A stretch of DNA of 64,000 nucleotides, taken from assembly GCA_030268105.1 (NCBI GenBank), contig BSDZ01000015.1, positions 992,001-1,056,000 of the forward strand, written 5' to 3'. The stretch is from Volvox africanus (Eukaryota; Chlorophyta; Chlorophyceae; Chlamydomonadales; Volvocaceae). Position numbers and translations under genes: made by a program. Each line of letters begins with the position of its first letter. Positions within the stretch are counted from its first letter, which is position 1. The notes below the pieces were generated by a model. It did not search any database. It was not told where the DNA came from and was given only the letters and a program-made list of their open reading frames with translations. Shown here piece after piece: positions 35,990-47,226 of the stretch.

Positions 35990-37680
35990 AGGGGATGAAC
36001 ATAACGGTACTTTTTGTAGTATCCTGGGGTATCTACGGGCAGTGTCAAAGGATCCTGGACCTTAGATGGTCATCCTTCCGATCGGGCCTTTGTTGGCCGA
36101 CACAACAGAGATACAACATTTTTCAAGGACCAGAAGACAACAATGCCTTCATAACTGGTCATACAAACGACCACCAACTACACGTTTGTTCAACATTCCG
36201 GGTGGAATCAACTCCACATCAATCCGGGCAATCCCCTACCTTGGTCACATGGCCAAAGGCGGCAACAATGGGCAATCCTTCGTGAGGTGGTCCGCCGTAC
36301 ACCTCCAGCACACATTGGCCGTCTTCCGACGCTCCAGCTCGGAGCGCTTGCAATCCCACTTCGGCAAGAAGGGGTCCTCCGTGCACATCCGCTTTGCACG
36401 GGGGTGGGAGTTTTGCACTGCAGCCGCCGACGGCGCACCTCCCCGCTTTTTGCTCTTGTCTGGACCAGAGCTTGGGCCTGTGCCCGCTGATCCACGGGCC
36501 CCGGTGCCCGAACCACCACCGCACCGCGGCGCCGCTCATGCGCACAGAGCATGACCGTCGCAGCCGACGTAAGGCGCGCAGCACCAAGGTCATGATTGTT
36601 GTTTACAGCTTCATCAGTCGGATCCTGTGCTTGCACAGCATTTGCACGTGGGGCAGGTTTAGGATCATCCTGACCAGCGAGGAAACGGACCTCAGTTCCC
36701 CGAGCAAATTTTACCAAGGCATCGTACGTCCGGAACGGTTCTCCAGATAAATCAGCAGCACACCATTTTGACAGAGTCTTCGTCAGGCCGCGATGAAACC
36801 AAAAGATGCGATCATCCTCGGAGAAGTTCGCAATGGGTGTCACTAGTGCTTCGAAGCGTGACTGGTACGCAGGTACATTTTCATGTGCACGCATGTAATA
36901 TGTGCCTTGCGCCAATGCCTTACGGGCCTCAACATTACGTGCATGTACCTCCGTAGCAAATCGTGCAAGCAACACAGCAATCAATTCATCGAACGTGAAG
37001 TCACTCCGTGCAGTGGTCCACTCGTCATACCAGTCTTTTGCCGCGCCCGAGAGGGTGTTGCCGACGAAGAGACATTTAATACCATCATTTCCACCACCAT
37101 GGACCGCCTGCAGGTACTTGTTAGTATCGCGCACATATGCACAAGTTGCATCAGCAACACTACGTCCGGGGGTCCTAGGCTTCTCATCAAACGCAATATG
37201 AAGCTTAGGCACAGGGATCGTGAGTTTCATCACCTCAGGAATACTGGCGTGGTCCTGTATTTGAGGCGACAGCAGACCCCGTTGATCCACAGCTCCATCC
37301 ATAGTCGTAGTGGCAACAGTACTCTTCAGGATTGCGAGCAAGTATAGCAAATACGTGCTCAGCTGGTCCCAATCTTAGTAGTCCGTGCGATCAAAGTCTC
37401 TACTGGTCAGAATGTAGATTATAACCAGGAAATATCGCAAGCAGTGCCAGACAACTAGATTCACCTGCAACTCAGAGCGCAAGCTCCCACAACAAATGCA
37501 GGCAACTCTAAAAGGACAGCAGCAATCACAAACCGGAAGCAACGGTGTCCAAAATGGCACGTCCAAGTTCTTTGGCAAAGATGTCTAGAGACCTACGTCG
37601 ACCATCGTCGACAATCACCAAAGCGAGAACTTACTTCCGATTTAGCACCATTAGACAGTCAGGCAACGAACCTGTCTCGA
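35990..37680 (-). pseudogene. gag and start of pol, element F (family B LTR)
   Basis: A minus-strand gag relative of element A: IPEVMKLTIPVPKLHIAF, then YVRDTNKYLQAVHGGGN, then ALLARFATEVHARN and LAGQDDPKPAPRANAVQ (ORF 37350-36208). Frame changes scramble the end around the zinc knuckle. The gag-pol UAG is kept (36238-36236, followed by GGGATTGCCCGG); an extra TGA lies three codons before it. Pol breaks off near 35990. The 5' leader (about 37640-37540) keeps the conserved first leader exon ending ELGRAILDTVASG and its GTTTGT donor. Confidence 0.8.
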
Positions 37681-37689
37681 TACCAAATT

Positions 37690-38504
37690 TGTTGTATCCT
37701 TCCTTCTTCAATCATGCACGGGATCTGCACGTCTGGATGTTAGCTAAGTGCACACCAAGCTTACGAACAGCAAGGCGGTCCAATGAGAGTAAAGTGACAG
37801 TGGAAGACTCAACATTAAGGAAAGATCCAACTTACAATAGTCTTCGTTTACAAATTGGTAGTCGGCCATCAGACCCCGCGGGCAATGTTCATCATCCGGC
37901 TGAAGATGCTATGCTGGAATAGCTCAGGCCGAATATAAATGCATAAAACGTATGTATTCGAATTAGATTATATTAAGTACACGAGTACTTAATCCAAAGT
38001 AGCGTCAAGCCGACTTCGGTCTTTAGGCGGCCGTCCTCGCACCTACGACATCACGATACCGATGTGCAGTACAGGTCTCACTGGATTTCGATCTCAAGTG
38101 TGAGTACCTTCGTAGCACTGTTCGGAATATCGCGTAATCCGTGATATTAATGGATGAAACGCATGCAATATGCGAAGGGCCGAATATCGATATTCAGTTG
38201 CCAACCCAACCATCGCGATCGTCGCATTCTCGCATACGCGTATGGTTTATGACACGGATGAGGAAATACTATTTAAAGTATGATTACGTGGGATATTATG
38301 CCAACAGATAGATTGCGCATTAATTATCAGCCTCGAGTCAAACATGTTGACCAACAGCGTGATGTCGTAGATGATAATGTGACATGCCTGATTAGCTAGA
38401 TATACTCAAATATATCATGCTAATATGATTATATCATGCTTCATAATGCTCGAATGTGTTGTGGTCTACTTTGGTGTAAACGGTGATCGAACCGGCGTAC
38501 AACA
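37690..38504 (-). repeat. LTR family B, 5' LTR of element F
   Basis: Complete minus-strand LTR of 815 bp (on the plus strand TGTTGTATCC...GTACAACA). The primer-site motif TTTGGTATCGAGACAGG lies just inside. Its outer end abuts, without spacer, a truncated plus-strand LTR of the same family. Confidence 0.88.
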
Positions 38505-39293
38505 TATTCGAATATATCTAGCTAATGTAGCATGTCGCATTATCATTCACGATATCACGCTGTTCAACATGTTTGACTCAAGGCTGATACCAATGCGTGA
38601 ATCCACTATTGGCATAATATATCACGTAATAATATTTCAAATACTATTACCTCATTTGTATCATGAACCACACGCGTATGCGGAAATGTGAAGATCGCAA
38701 TGGTTGGGTCGGCAACCGAATATCGATTGCTAAATTTAAATTAACTAAATAATTAATAGCTAATAATTGCTTAATCTAAATTTACTAAATATCGATATCC
38801 GGACCTTTGCACACTGCATACGTTGCATCCATTAATATCACAAATTACGCAATATTTAGGACAGTGCTATAAAAGTACTCACACTTGAGATTGAAATCCA
38901 GTGAGACTTGTACTGCACATCGGTATCGCGAGCATGATAGGTGCGAGGACGGCCGCCTAGAGACCGAAGTCGGCTCAAAGCTACTTTAGATTAATTACCC
39001 ACGTACTTAACTCAACCTAATTCCCATACATACGTTTTACTTATTTATTATCGGCCTGAGCTATTCTGGCATACCATTTCCAGCTGTATGATGAACGCTT
39101 CCCGCGGGGTCTGACGGCAGACTTCTATTCTGTAATCGAAGATCATTGTAAGTTGAATCTTTCCTTGTTGATAAGTCTTCCACTGTCACGTTGCTCGCAT
39201 TGAATCATCTTGCTGTTCATAAGCACGATGCACATGTAGCTAACATTCAGACGTGCAGATTCAGTGCATGATTGAAGAAGGAAGGATACAACA
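38505..39293 (+). repeat. LTR family B, plus strand, 5'-truncated
   Basis: Plus-strand copy lacking roughly its first 100 bp, ending GGAAGGATACAACA at 39293. With 37690-38504 it makes an inverted, head-to-head pair. It contains a small AT-rich insertion near 38725-38790 (TTAAATTAACTAAATAATTAATAG) not seen in other copies. Confidence 0.85.
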
Positions 39294-39514
39294 ATTGACG
39301 CGCGGCAAAGGGTAGCGATTTTTAACCGTGGTTGCATTCAAGCCCCGATTATCAATACACATACGTAACGTCCCGTCCTTCTTACCAATGAACAATATCG
39401 GTGCAGAATACTGCGATGTGCTGGACCGAATCATACCCTTTGCAAGCAGATCCCTCAGTTGCCGCTTCACCTCATCCAACTCCAATGGGCTTACCCTGTA
39501 CATAGGTCGTGAAA
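39294..39514 (-). pseudogene. Reverse transcriptase fragment
   Basis: About 70 codons on the minus strand: [17 protein letters not shown], then [19 protein letters not shown], then NRYPLPRV. It matches the start of RT in element A. Both ends are cut by LTRs (B at 39293, A at 39515). Confidence 0.85.
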
Positions 39515-39946
39515 TGTTGTACCTCTCCTTCATGTTTGCTCATAAGTATCTGCGCGTCTGAAGGCTTTCGACACCGATGCACGAGCACTTGCAAGTACAG
39601 CAAGGCAAGCGCGAGCAAACAGAGACAGCGGAAGACTTCAGGACAAGAAGGGATATAACTTACAACAATACAGATCAAAGCGATGCAATTGACGAAATCG
39701 CCATCAGCGCCGGAAGCAAGCAATCATCACACGGCGGTGATAAGCGAAGTTTAGACTTAGCTTGGGCTAAGTAGGATAGTGATTAGCAATAATAGTGTAG
39801 AACACACGAGTGTTCTCCGGTATCGAATGTCTTATCTTACTTAGCCGTCCTCGCATCTGTTATACTTGCAGCATCGCGATGCCGTACGATTCACACTAGG
39901 AGGCCGATCCTAAGTGTGACAACCCTACTGAACATAGGCGATGTTC
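39515..39946 (-). repeat. LTR family A, truncated
   Basis: Minus-strand 3' half of a family A LTR (TGTTGTACC on the plus strand at 39515), homologous to 33951 onward, ending abruptly at about 39946 where element D begins. No target duplication remains. Confidence 0.85.
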
Positions 39947-41713
39947 ACGGCCACGTTCACTTCCTTCAATCCCGGGAGGAGTCCCTTCCTCTGCATCCCG
40001 GGCAACTTCCTAAGTCGTCTTAGGCACGAAAGGCGGTAACAAAGGACACTCATGAGTAGGGTGCTCTCCCGCACACCTCAAGCAGAGATTAGCGAACTTC
40101 CGACGATCAAACTCCGAACATCGGCATTCCCACTTTTGCATATACGGATCCTCGGTCCGGGGCTTTTTAACACTAGGAGCCGCGTTCTGCATTGCCGCTA
40201 CAGTTGGCGTGCTCCCCCTTCGTTTCCCTTTCACGTGGCCCGAGCTTGGCCCAGCTCCTGCAGACCCACGGTTACTTGGGCTTTGACGTCCGCGAGTGTC
40301 ATACCGTCTTTCCTTTTGAACGGTATTTGCAGCCATCACAGGACGTTGGCGATCAGGACCCTGGTCCTTCGGTGTCGACCCCGAAGGCAGTTCCTGCGCT
40401 TGTATTGCGTGAACACAAGGATTAAGTTGCTTAGCATCTTTACCGGGCAGATTCCGAAGCTCTGCACCTCTAGCAAAAGTTACTAAGGCATCGTAAGACT
40501 GGAATGGAACCCCGTTGAGGTCAGTGGCGCACAATCACGCAAGGGATTCGGTAAGACCGTGGTGAAACCAAAAGATGCGATCTTCCTCAGGAAAGTTAAC
40601 AATAGGAATTATCAGTGCCTCAAAGCGCGACTGATAAGCAGGAATGGTTTTGTGCGGACGCATATGGTATGTACCTTGCGCCAGCATCTTACGGGCTTCG
40701 TTGCTACGCGAACAAACTTCGGTGGCAAAACGAGCGAGAAGAGCATCGATCAGGTTTTCGAACGTATATTTAACCCTAGCAGTTGTCCACTCGTCATACC
40801 AATCCCTTGCAGCACCCTCAAGGGTATTCCCAACGAACAGGCATGTAATGGAGTCGCATCCCCTGCCGTGCACCGCTTGCAGATACTGCCTAGCGTCACG
40901 AACATAGGCCCATGTCCTATCCTCGACACTATGTCCAGAATTCTTTGCTTTATCGTCAGCGGATATGTTACGCTTAGGCACAGGGATAGTCAACTTCATT
41001 ACCTCCGGAATTCCGACGGGTTCTTGAACCGCAGGTGTTACCAGAGCCCGTTGCGCTCCAGCTCCTTCGCTCGTTATAGCCACTGCCGACAGTGGTACAA
41101 TCAAGTGCGAAGGAGTCTGGAGGACAATAGGATCTGGCATAAGATGAGTCCCGACAGTATCGGGATCAATGAAAGCAGTTCTAGCGGTGAGACCACCATC
41201 GGGCTGGCTTGTGGTGCCCAGATAGGAACTATCTTCGCGTCCTGACATGGAGCATGAACTTATACTTTAAAACAGGAATTTACTAAAAGACCTGAGAACA
41301 AGCTAACACAAAAGGAATTTTTAATTACTCGCGTACCGACAGAACTTCCGAGTAATTCAAGAAGAAAGGCGATGTAATCCGTCAGGCCGTCTTTTATCTC
41401 GGTGGTTTTCCGAATTAGGGCCTTGATCTGTTCTGTGTTTAGGTGTTGTCCAGCCAACACCGCATCCAGCGTTAGCGCACGTTCACCTGCAACTCACAGT
41501 GCAAGCTCGCAACGAGAATGCAGTGGCTAGTTATCAACAGATGTCTAGGATTACAAACCGGAAGCGGCGGCGTCCAGGACGGCGCGGCCAAGATCCTCAG
41601 CGAAGGTGTCTAAAGGGCTGCGGCGCGTGTCGTCGTCCCTCACCATCGCAAGAACCTACTTCCGATGAGGGACAATGAGACAGTCATGAATTAACCCGTC
41701 TCGCTACCAAATT
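39947..41713 (-). pseudogene. gag and leader of element D (family B LTR)
   Basis: Minus-strand gag 41248-40010: IPEVMKLTIPVPKRNISAD, YVRDARQYLQAVHGRG, LLARFATEVCSRSN, and a zinc knuckle with CLRCAGEHPTHEC (C-x2-C-x4-H-x4-C). One TGA at 40537-40535 breaks it. The gag-pol UAG is at 40012-40010, followed in frame by GAAGTTGCCCGG; pol is cut after about 20 codons at 39947. The leader holds the two conserved exons (about 41640 to 41330), including PLDTFAEDLGRAVLDAAASG and KALIRKTTEIKDGL, supporting the same spliced leader as element A. Confidence 0.82.
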
Positions 41714-42526
41714 TGTTGTATCCTTCCTTCTTCAATCATGCATTAGATCTGCACGTCTGGATGTTAGCTGAGTGCATACCAAGCTTACGAACAGCAAGGC
41801 AATCCAATGCGAGTAATGAACAGCGGAAGACTCAACAATAAGGAAAGATTCAACTTACAATGTTCTTCAATTGCAAATGAGAAGTCTGCCGTCAGACCCC
41901 GTGGGCAATGTTCATCACTCGGCTGCAGATGAGATGCTAGAATAGCTCAGGCCGAATATAAATGCATATAACGTATGAATCCGAATTAGATTATATTAAG
42001 TACACGAGTACTTAATCCAAAGTAGCGTCGAGCCGACTTCGGTCTCTAGGCGGCCGTCCTCGCACCTATCACGTCGTGATACCGATGCGCAGTACAGGTC
42101 TCACTGGATTCCGATCTCAAGTGTGAGTACCTTCGTAGCACTGTTCTAAATATTGTGTCATCCGTGATGTTAATGGATGCAATGCATGCAATATGCGAAG
42201 GCCGAATATCGATATTCGGTTGCCGACCCAACCATCACGATCGTCACCTTCTCGCATACGCGTATGGTTTATGACGTAAATGAAGTAATAACATTTAAAG
42301 TATTATTACGTGATATAAAATGCCAATGGATAGATCGCGCATTAATTATCAGCCTCGAGTCAAACATGTTGACCGACAGCGCGATGTCGTAGATGATAAT
42401 GCGACATGCCTGATTAGCTAGATATACTCGAATATATCATGCTAATATGCTTATATCATGCTTCGTAATGCTCAAATGGATTGCGGTCTACTTTGGTGTA
42501 AATGGCGATTGAACCCGCGTACAACA
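41714..42526 (-). repeat. LTR family B, 5' LTR of element D
   Basis: Complete minus-strand LTR of 813 bp (plus strand TGTTGTATCC...CGTACAACA), with primer-site motif TTTGGTAGCGAGAC just inside. Confidence 0.88.
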
Positions 42527-43038
42527 GCTGGAAATACCAATATCAGCCTGCTCGTCCCCTCCTAGGGTTAAGTGATTTCGTTGAAGCGACATGTGTTCTA
42601 ACTGGTAACTTGCAAAGACAGAAAGACGAAACTATACCCTATAGTCCCTTCAATCAGTGGCTATTGGTTCCTTTCGCGTACCGTTCGCGCATGTGCATAG
42701 TGCGATAAGAGCAGCAATACAACCCACCAACGCACCTGTAAACTCGGGCTTGTGTAGTCTTAATGGTCTGGTCTGTCCGGTGTTCGAATGTCGGGTGACC
42801 AGTACCGTGTTTGGAGGCGATGTGCTTACTTCTGCAATTTCAGTACTCGTTAGCAACAAATGTGTGTTTAGTGTTTAAGGACAACCATGACAGCAATGGT
42901 TTGGGAATAAGACTGTGCAATACAGATTTTCGGTGGAGTTGCTTTGTGATGCCCTTCACCACCGCTCGCTCGTGCAAGAATCTACTTCCAACAAAGACAA
43001 CGAGACAGCCATGAATTGAACCGTCTCACTACCAAATT
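42527..43038. other. Unassigned fragment plus a leader stub of another family B element
   Basis: About 42926-43038 (minus strand) is the primer site and first bases of the leader of an element whose 5' LTR is at 43039-43852. The rest, 42527-42925, matches nothing else in the window and has no convincing gene. Confidence 0.5.
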
Positions 43039-43852
43039 TGTTGTATCCTTCCTTCTTCGATCATGCACTGAATCTGCACGCCTGAGTGTGAGTTACAAGT
43101 GCATCGTGCTTAGGAACAGCAAGACACTCCAGTGTGAGCAACATGACAGCAGAAGACTTAAAGAGAAGGAAAGAATCAATTTACAATGATCTTCGGTTGC
43201 AAAGTAGAAGTCTGCCGTCAGACCCCACGGGCAGCGTTCATCGTACGGCTAAGAATGGAATGCTGGGATAGCTCAGGCCAATAATAAATGAGTATAATGT
43301 ATGTATGGGAATTAGATTGAGGTAAGTACGTGAGTACTTAATCCAAAGTAGCATCGAGCCGACTTCGGTCTCTAGGCAGCTGTCCTCGCACCTATCACGC
43401 TCGTGATACCGATGTGCAGTACAAGTCTCACTGGATTCCCATCTCAAGTGTGAGTATTTTCATAGCACTATCCTGAATATCGCGAAATCCGTGATATTAA
43501 TGGATGCAACGTATGCAGGACGCAAAGGTTTGAATGTCGATATTCGGTTGCCGACCCAACCATCGTGATCATCGCATTTCCGCATACACGTGTGGTTCAT
43601 GATATGAATGATGTTATAATATTTGAAATATTATTACTTGATATATTATGCCATAATGGATTCACACATCGATGTCGGCCTCAAGTCAAACATGTTGACC
43701 GACAGCACGATGTCACAATTGATGATGCGGCATGCTGCATTAGCTAGATATATCTGAATATATCATGCTAATATGCTAATATCATGTTCAGTCATGCTTA
43801 GATGAGTTAAAGCCTACTTTGACATAAGCGGTGATTGAACCGGCATACAACA
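43039..43852 (-). repeat. LTR family B, minus strand, third copy
   Basis: Complete 814-bp LTR with primer-site motif TTTGGTAGTGAGACGG inside it. Its outer terminus directly abuts a truncated plus-strand B LTR, as at 38504. Confidence 0.87.
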
Positions 43853-44330
43853 GTTGCATCCATTAACATCATGGATTACGCAATATTCAGGAGAGTGCTC
43901 TAATAGTACTCACACTTAGGATCGGGATCCAGTGTGATTTGTACTGTGCATCAGTATCACGAGTGTGATAGGTGCGAGGTGCGAGGACGGCTGCCTAGAT
44001 ACCAAAGTCGGCTTGGCGCTACTTTGGATAAGTACTCGTGTATTCAACTCAGTCCAATTACCATACATACGATATACTCATTTATTATCGGCCTGAGCTA
44101 TCCCAGCATTCCAATTCCAGCTGTATGATGAACGCTGCCTGCGGGGTCTGATAGCAGACTACTAGTTTGTAATTGAGGATCATTGTAAGTTGAATCTTTC
44201 CTTTTCTTAAAGTCTTCCGCTGTCATGTTGCTCGCACTGGAGTGTCTTGCTGTTTGTAAGCATGAAGCACTCGTAGCTAACACTCAGACGTGCAGATCCA
44301 GTGCATGATTGAGGAAGGAAGGATACAACA
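43853..44330 (+). repeat. LTR family B, plus strand, 5'-truncated
   Basis: The 3' 478 bp of a family B LTR, ending GGATACAACA at 44330, exactly where the foldback structure begins. Confidence 0.85.
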
Positions 44331-45229
44331 CAGCAATGGTTCATGGCGATTACCCTTGTAAATACCTTTTAGTGCCTTGAAGAATTTACAATCCTCTGTA
44401 CATTGCGAGCAAGAGTTTGAGGCTGTGTGAAGTGAGGGAATCTTGTAGTGCCTGTCGAAATAAGGATTTTGACAACTGAAGCAGTTGGACCGTTAGCAAT
44501 ATGGATTGGAATATTTCTCTTGGCCGCACAGAATGTGAGGCCCTTCACCCAGCAGGGTACCTTCGCAGGCTATACAAACGACACAATCCTAACTGAAAAA
44601 TGTTGTAACACAGCCTCGAAAGAAGTTAGACCCCAAATCCAGCAATGCCTTCCTTAGTAACCCAAAGACGCCCCACTGGCTCAAACTACAAGTACTGAAA
44701 GCTCGATACGGGCTGCTATTCAATGCTAAGCTAAAGAAACTTTATAGACGCTGCTGAGATGGAAACTGGGTTTTTAGGGTTTTAGAGTTTTAGGGTTTTA
44801 GGGTTTAGGGTTTTTAGGGTTTTAGGGTTTTAGGGTTAAAGTTTCTTTAGCTTAGCATTGTATAGCAGCCCGTATTGTAGTTTGAGCTAGTGGGGCGTCT
44901 TTGGGTTACTAAGGAAGGCATTGCTGGACTTGGGGTCTAACTTCGAGGCGGTGTTACGCCATTTTTCAGTTAGGATTGTGTCGTTTGTGTAGGCTGCGAA
45001 GGTACCCTGCTGGGTGAAGGGCCTCACATTATGTGCGGCCAAAAGAAATATTCCAATCCATATTGCTAACGGTCCAACTGCTTCAGTTGTCAAAATCCTT
45101 ATTTCGACAGGCACTACGAGATTCCCTCGCTTAAGACCCTCAAGCTCTTGCTCGCAATGTACAGGGGATTGTAAATTCTTCAAGGCACTAAAGGGTATTT
45201 ACAAGGGTTATCGCCATGAACCATTGCTG
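44331..45229. mobile_element. Foldback structure with telomere-repeat core
   Basis: Two arms of about 400 bp (44331-44745 and 44835-45229), inverted relative to each other and roughly 90% identical, surround a telomere-like tract. The outer ends are CAGCAATGGTTCATGG and its complement. Each arm carries, read outward from its outer end, the open frame VEIRILTTEAVGPLAIWIG with a hydrophobic segment (44448-44657 plus, 45183-44887 minus). The protein is not recognised. It could be a foldback transposon or a duplicated gene fragment. Confidence 0.7.
44768..44837 (+). repeat. Interstitial telomeric repeats (TTTTAGGG type)
   Basis: About eight units of TTTTAGGG with TTTTTAGGG, TTTAGGG and TTTTAGAG variants, all in one orientation. 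TTTTAGGG is the known telomere repeat of Chlamydomonas and Volvox. The tract sits at the centre of the inverted arms. Confidence 0.9.
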
Positions 45230-45373
45230 CTCGTCACTTCAAGACTGGTGCTGTCTTGAGCAGTGATTTCATATCTTGCAGTGGTGCCCGCGTCCCTGAA
45301 ACTGAACCTATATCGGACGATGAAACCTTCTAGCCGTTTGCACGAGGACCAAAATGCCAATATGAGAAAAATC

Positions 45374-45984
45374 CTATTTTGGTATCCCCTGTGTCGGCTT
45401 CCGGTCTCCTATGACCTGCCACCCTTCCGCGCTCTCATCGATTACTTTTCTTACCATGTCGTTTCTTACCATGTTTCTTACCATGAACATTCTGTATTGG
45501 TCTTTATTTCTTGAAATCGTCATCACTTCCAAATCCTCAACTGAGCAGCCCCCGGTGAATAATTGGTGACAGCAAACGTTCATATAACTCACCTTTCTTT
45601 GCTTTCTTTCGACGTTCAAGAGCAAGACCGACCTGAATGTTACCTCTCTTAAATGTCTCGTTATGTCAACAACAGCATACAATATAGCTGTTGGAATTTG
45701 CATCCTGAAGTTGCGGACGTTGGGAATGTGCTTCTTCGCCAGCGCCAGCCACAAATCTCGTGCTGTTGTGTTGCCCGCAAACTGTAGCAAATTTCCTGGT
45801 ATTTCTTGATGGTGCCGCGAGCCAGTTTGTCGTCGTTTGGCTTGATCGCAGCGAGCACCTTCTCGTCGTCGCTGATTGTCTCGTCGATGAGCTTCCTCTC
45901 CAAGTGTGCGTTCACAACTTGTGTCAACGTGACGTAGTCATCGCGACCGAAGAATACCTTCGTGGTATCCTCGTCCTTGCCCAT
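45374..45984 (-). pseudogene. Degenerate Ty1/copia-type gag fragment
   Basis: Two overlapping minus-strand frames join into one Gag-like region: VFFGRDDYVTLTQVVNAHLE, then DEKVLAAIKPNDDKLA, a frame change near 45780, then TTARDLWLALAKKHIP and MQIPTAILY. The pattern (short substrate-like N-terminus, then 'ARDLWLAL' helix) is that of copia-type Gag, but no pol is present. Stops follow downstream. Confidence 0.5.
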
Positions 45985-46179
45985 CCTGTCCTATCATCGC
46001 TACCACCTCGTGCGGCCGACTTTTTGGATCATCAGGATTCACCTAGACGCGCCGTTGCGCGGGGCTCGTAACCTATTGGACTTTCCGTGTGTATTTTCGC
46101 TTACATGTTACAAGAGATTCTAGGCTCTCAAGGCAAGGAACAAAGGACCGATTTAGTCGGTCGTACACAAACGACTGAC

Positions 46180-47032
46180 CCCCACTTGCTACGCAGTACG
46201 GCACGAAGCAGTTCGGCTGACCCAAGGGTCCAAGGTCCGTGTGCGCCTTGGTCCAAAAACGTACAAAGTCTCACTCGAAAACGGAAAAACTCACAGCTGG
46301 CTGCTAAGACTGACTTTCTATATAGAACTGTATATGTAGCACCTAGCAGCGCACACCCTTGCCACGTCGTCACAGTGCAATTACCAGCTCTGCTTTCACC
46401 AGCGAAACCATATTGGACGTAAGTCACCCTTATCTTTCGGAACTTGAAGAAGCTTGTTGGGCGTGGCATCCGACTAGAAAGGAAGAAATTCACACAACCC
46501 CCATTACGAATGTTCTCTGAACTCTCATGCCTTTGCCCCACCGCAGCTGGCTGATCGGGAAAGCCGGTAGAAACTTAAAAGTTACAGCCGCTTGGGCACC
46601 AATGCCGTAGTCCTAGGTCTCGAAAAGTGACTTATCCGGCTGCAAATGAATCATGTGGTCCCCAATGACCTTTCCCCCACTCACGATTCCAACTCCCCTT
46701 CCCAGATCCCCAGTTCAGTTCACCCGGCCTTCTCCAATTGCCTGGAGATCTATCCACGCCCTCACGTCTGTCACGCTCCGGCTGCTGTCTGCCGGATGCT
46801 TCAGTCGCCACCGTTGCGGATGCTGCAACTGTCAGCCCGCTGCTGCCGGGGAGGGATCCCACCACCGGACGCAGAGCCGACAGGGCAAAACAAACCCCAG
46901 GAACCACTGTCACGATGGCGATTGATATCTTCTCCCTTGCCTTCAGAGCTGCCATCGCTTTGGCAGAGGACAAGGGGCCGGGTGCGGCAGCAGCACCAGT
47001 TCTGTTGCCGGGCTATGGCAACAGACCTCGCC
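46180..47032 (-). repeat. Inverted duplicate, right arm (~850 bp)
   Basis: Reverse complement of about 19430-20300, with the 113-residue frame preserved at 46973-46632. It ends about 200 bp before the first candidate exon of CHLD copy 2. Immediately after it a short tandem duplication of about 36 bp (ATTCGTTACGGCGTTAG motif) occurs at 47101-47152. Confidence 0.8.
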
Positions 47033-47226
47033 GATGCAGAGGCCGGAGGTGAGTGTGAGCCTCGCGGTACAGCTGTGGAAGCAAAGGAAGTCGACACCAA
47101 ATTCGTTACGGCGTTAGTAAGACCCTTGTGTCGGCATTCGTTACGGCGTTAGGAAGCCCCTTGTGGATTGACAGCAATCCAGGATGGACGTCGTACGAAG
47201 CTTGTTTTGGAAGATTCGGCTATAAC

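Noticed and set aside
44331..45229. Telomere-to-telomere fusion scar
   Set aside because: The repeats run in one direction only; a head-to-head fusion would switch to CCCTAAAA in the middle.
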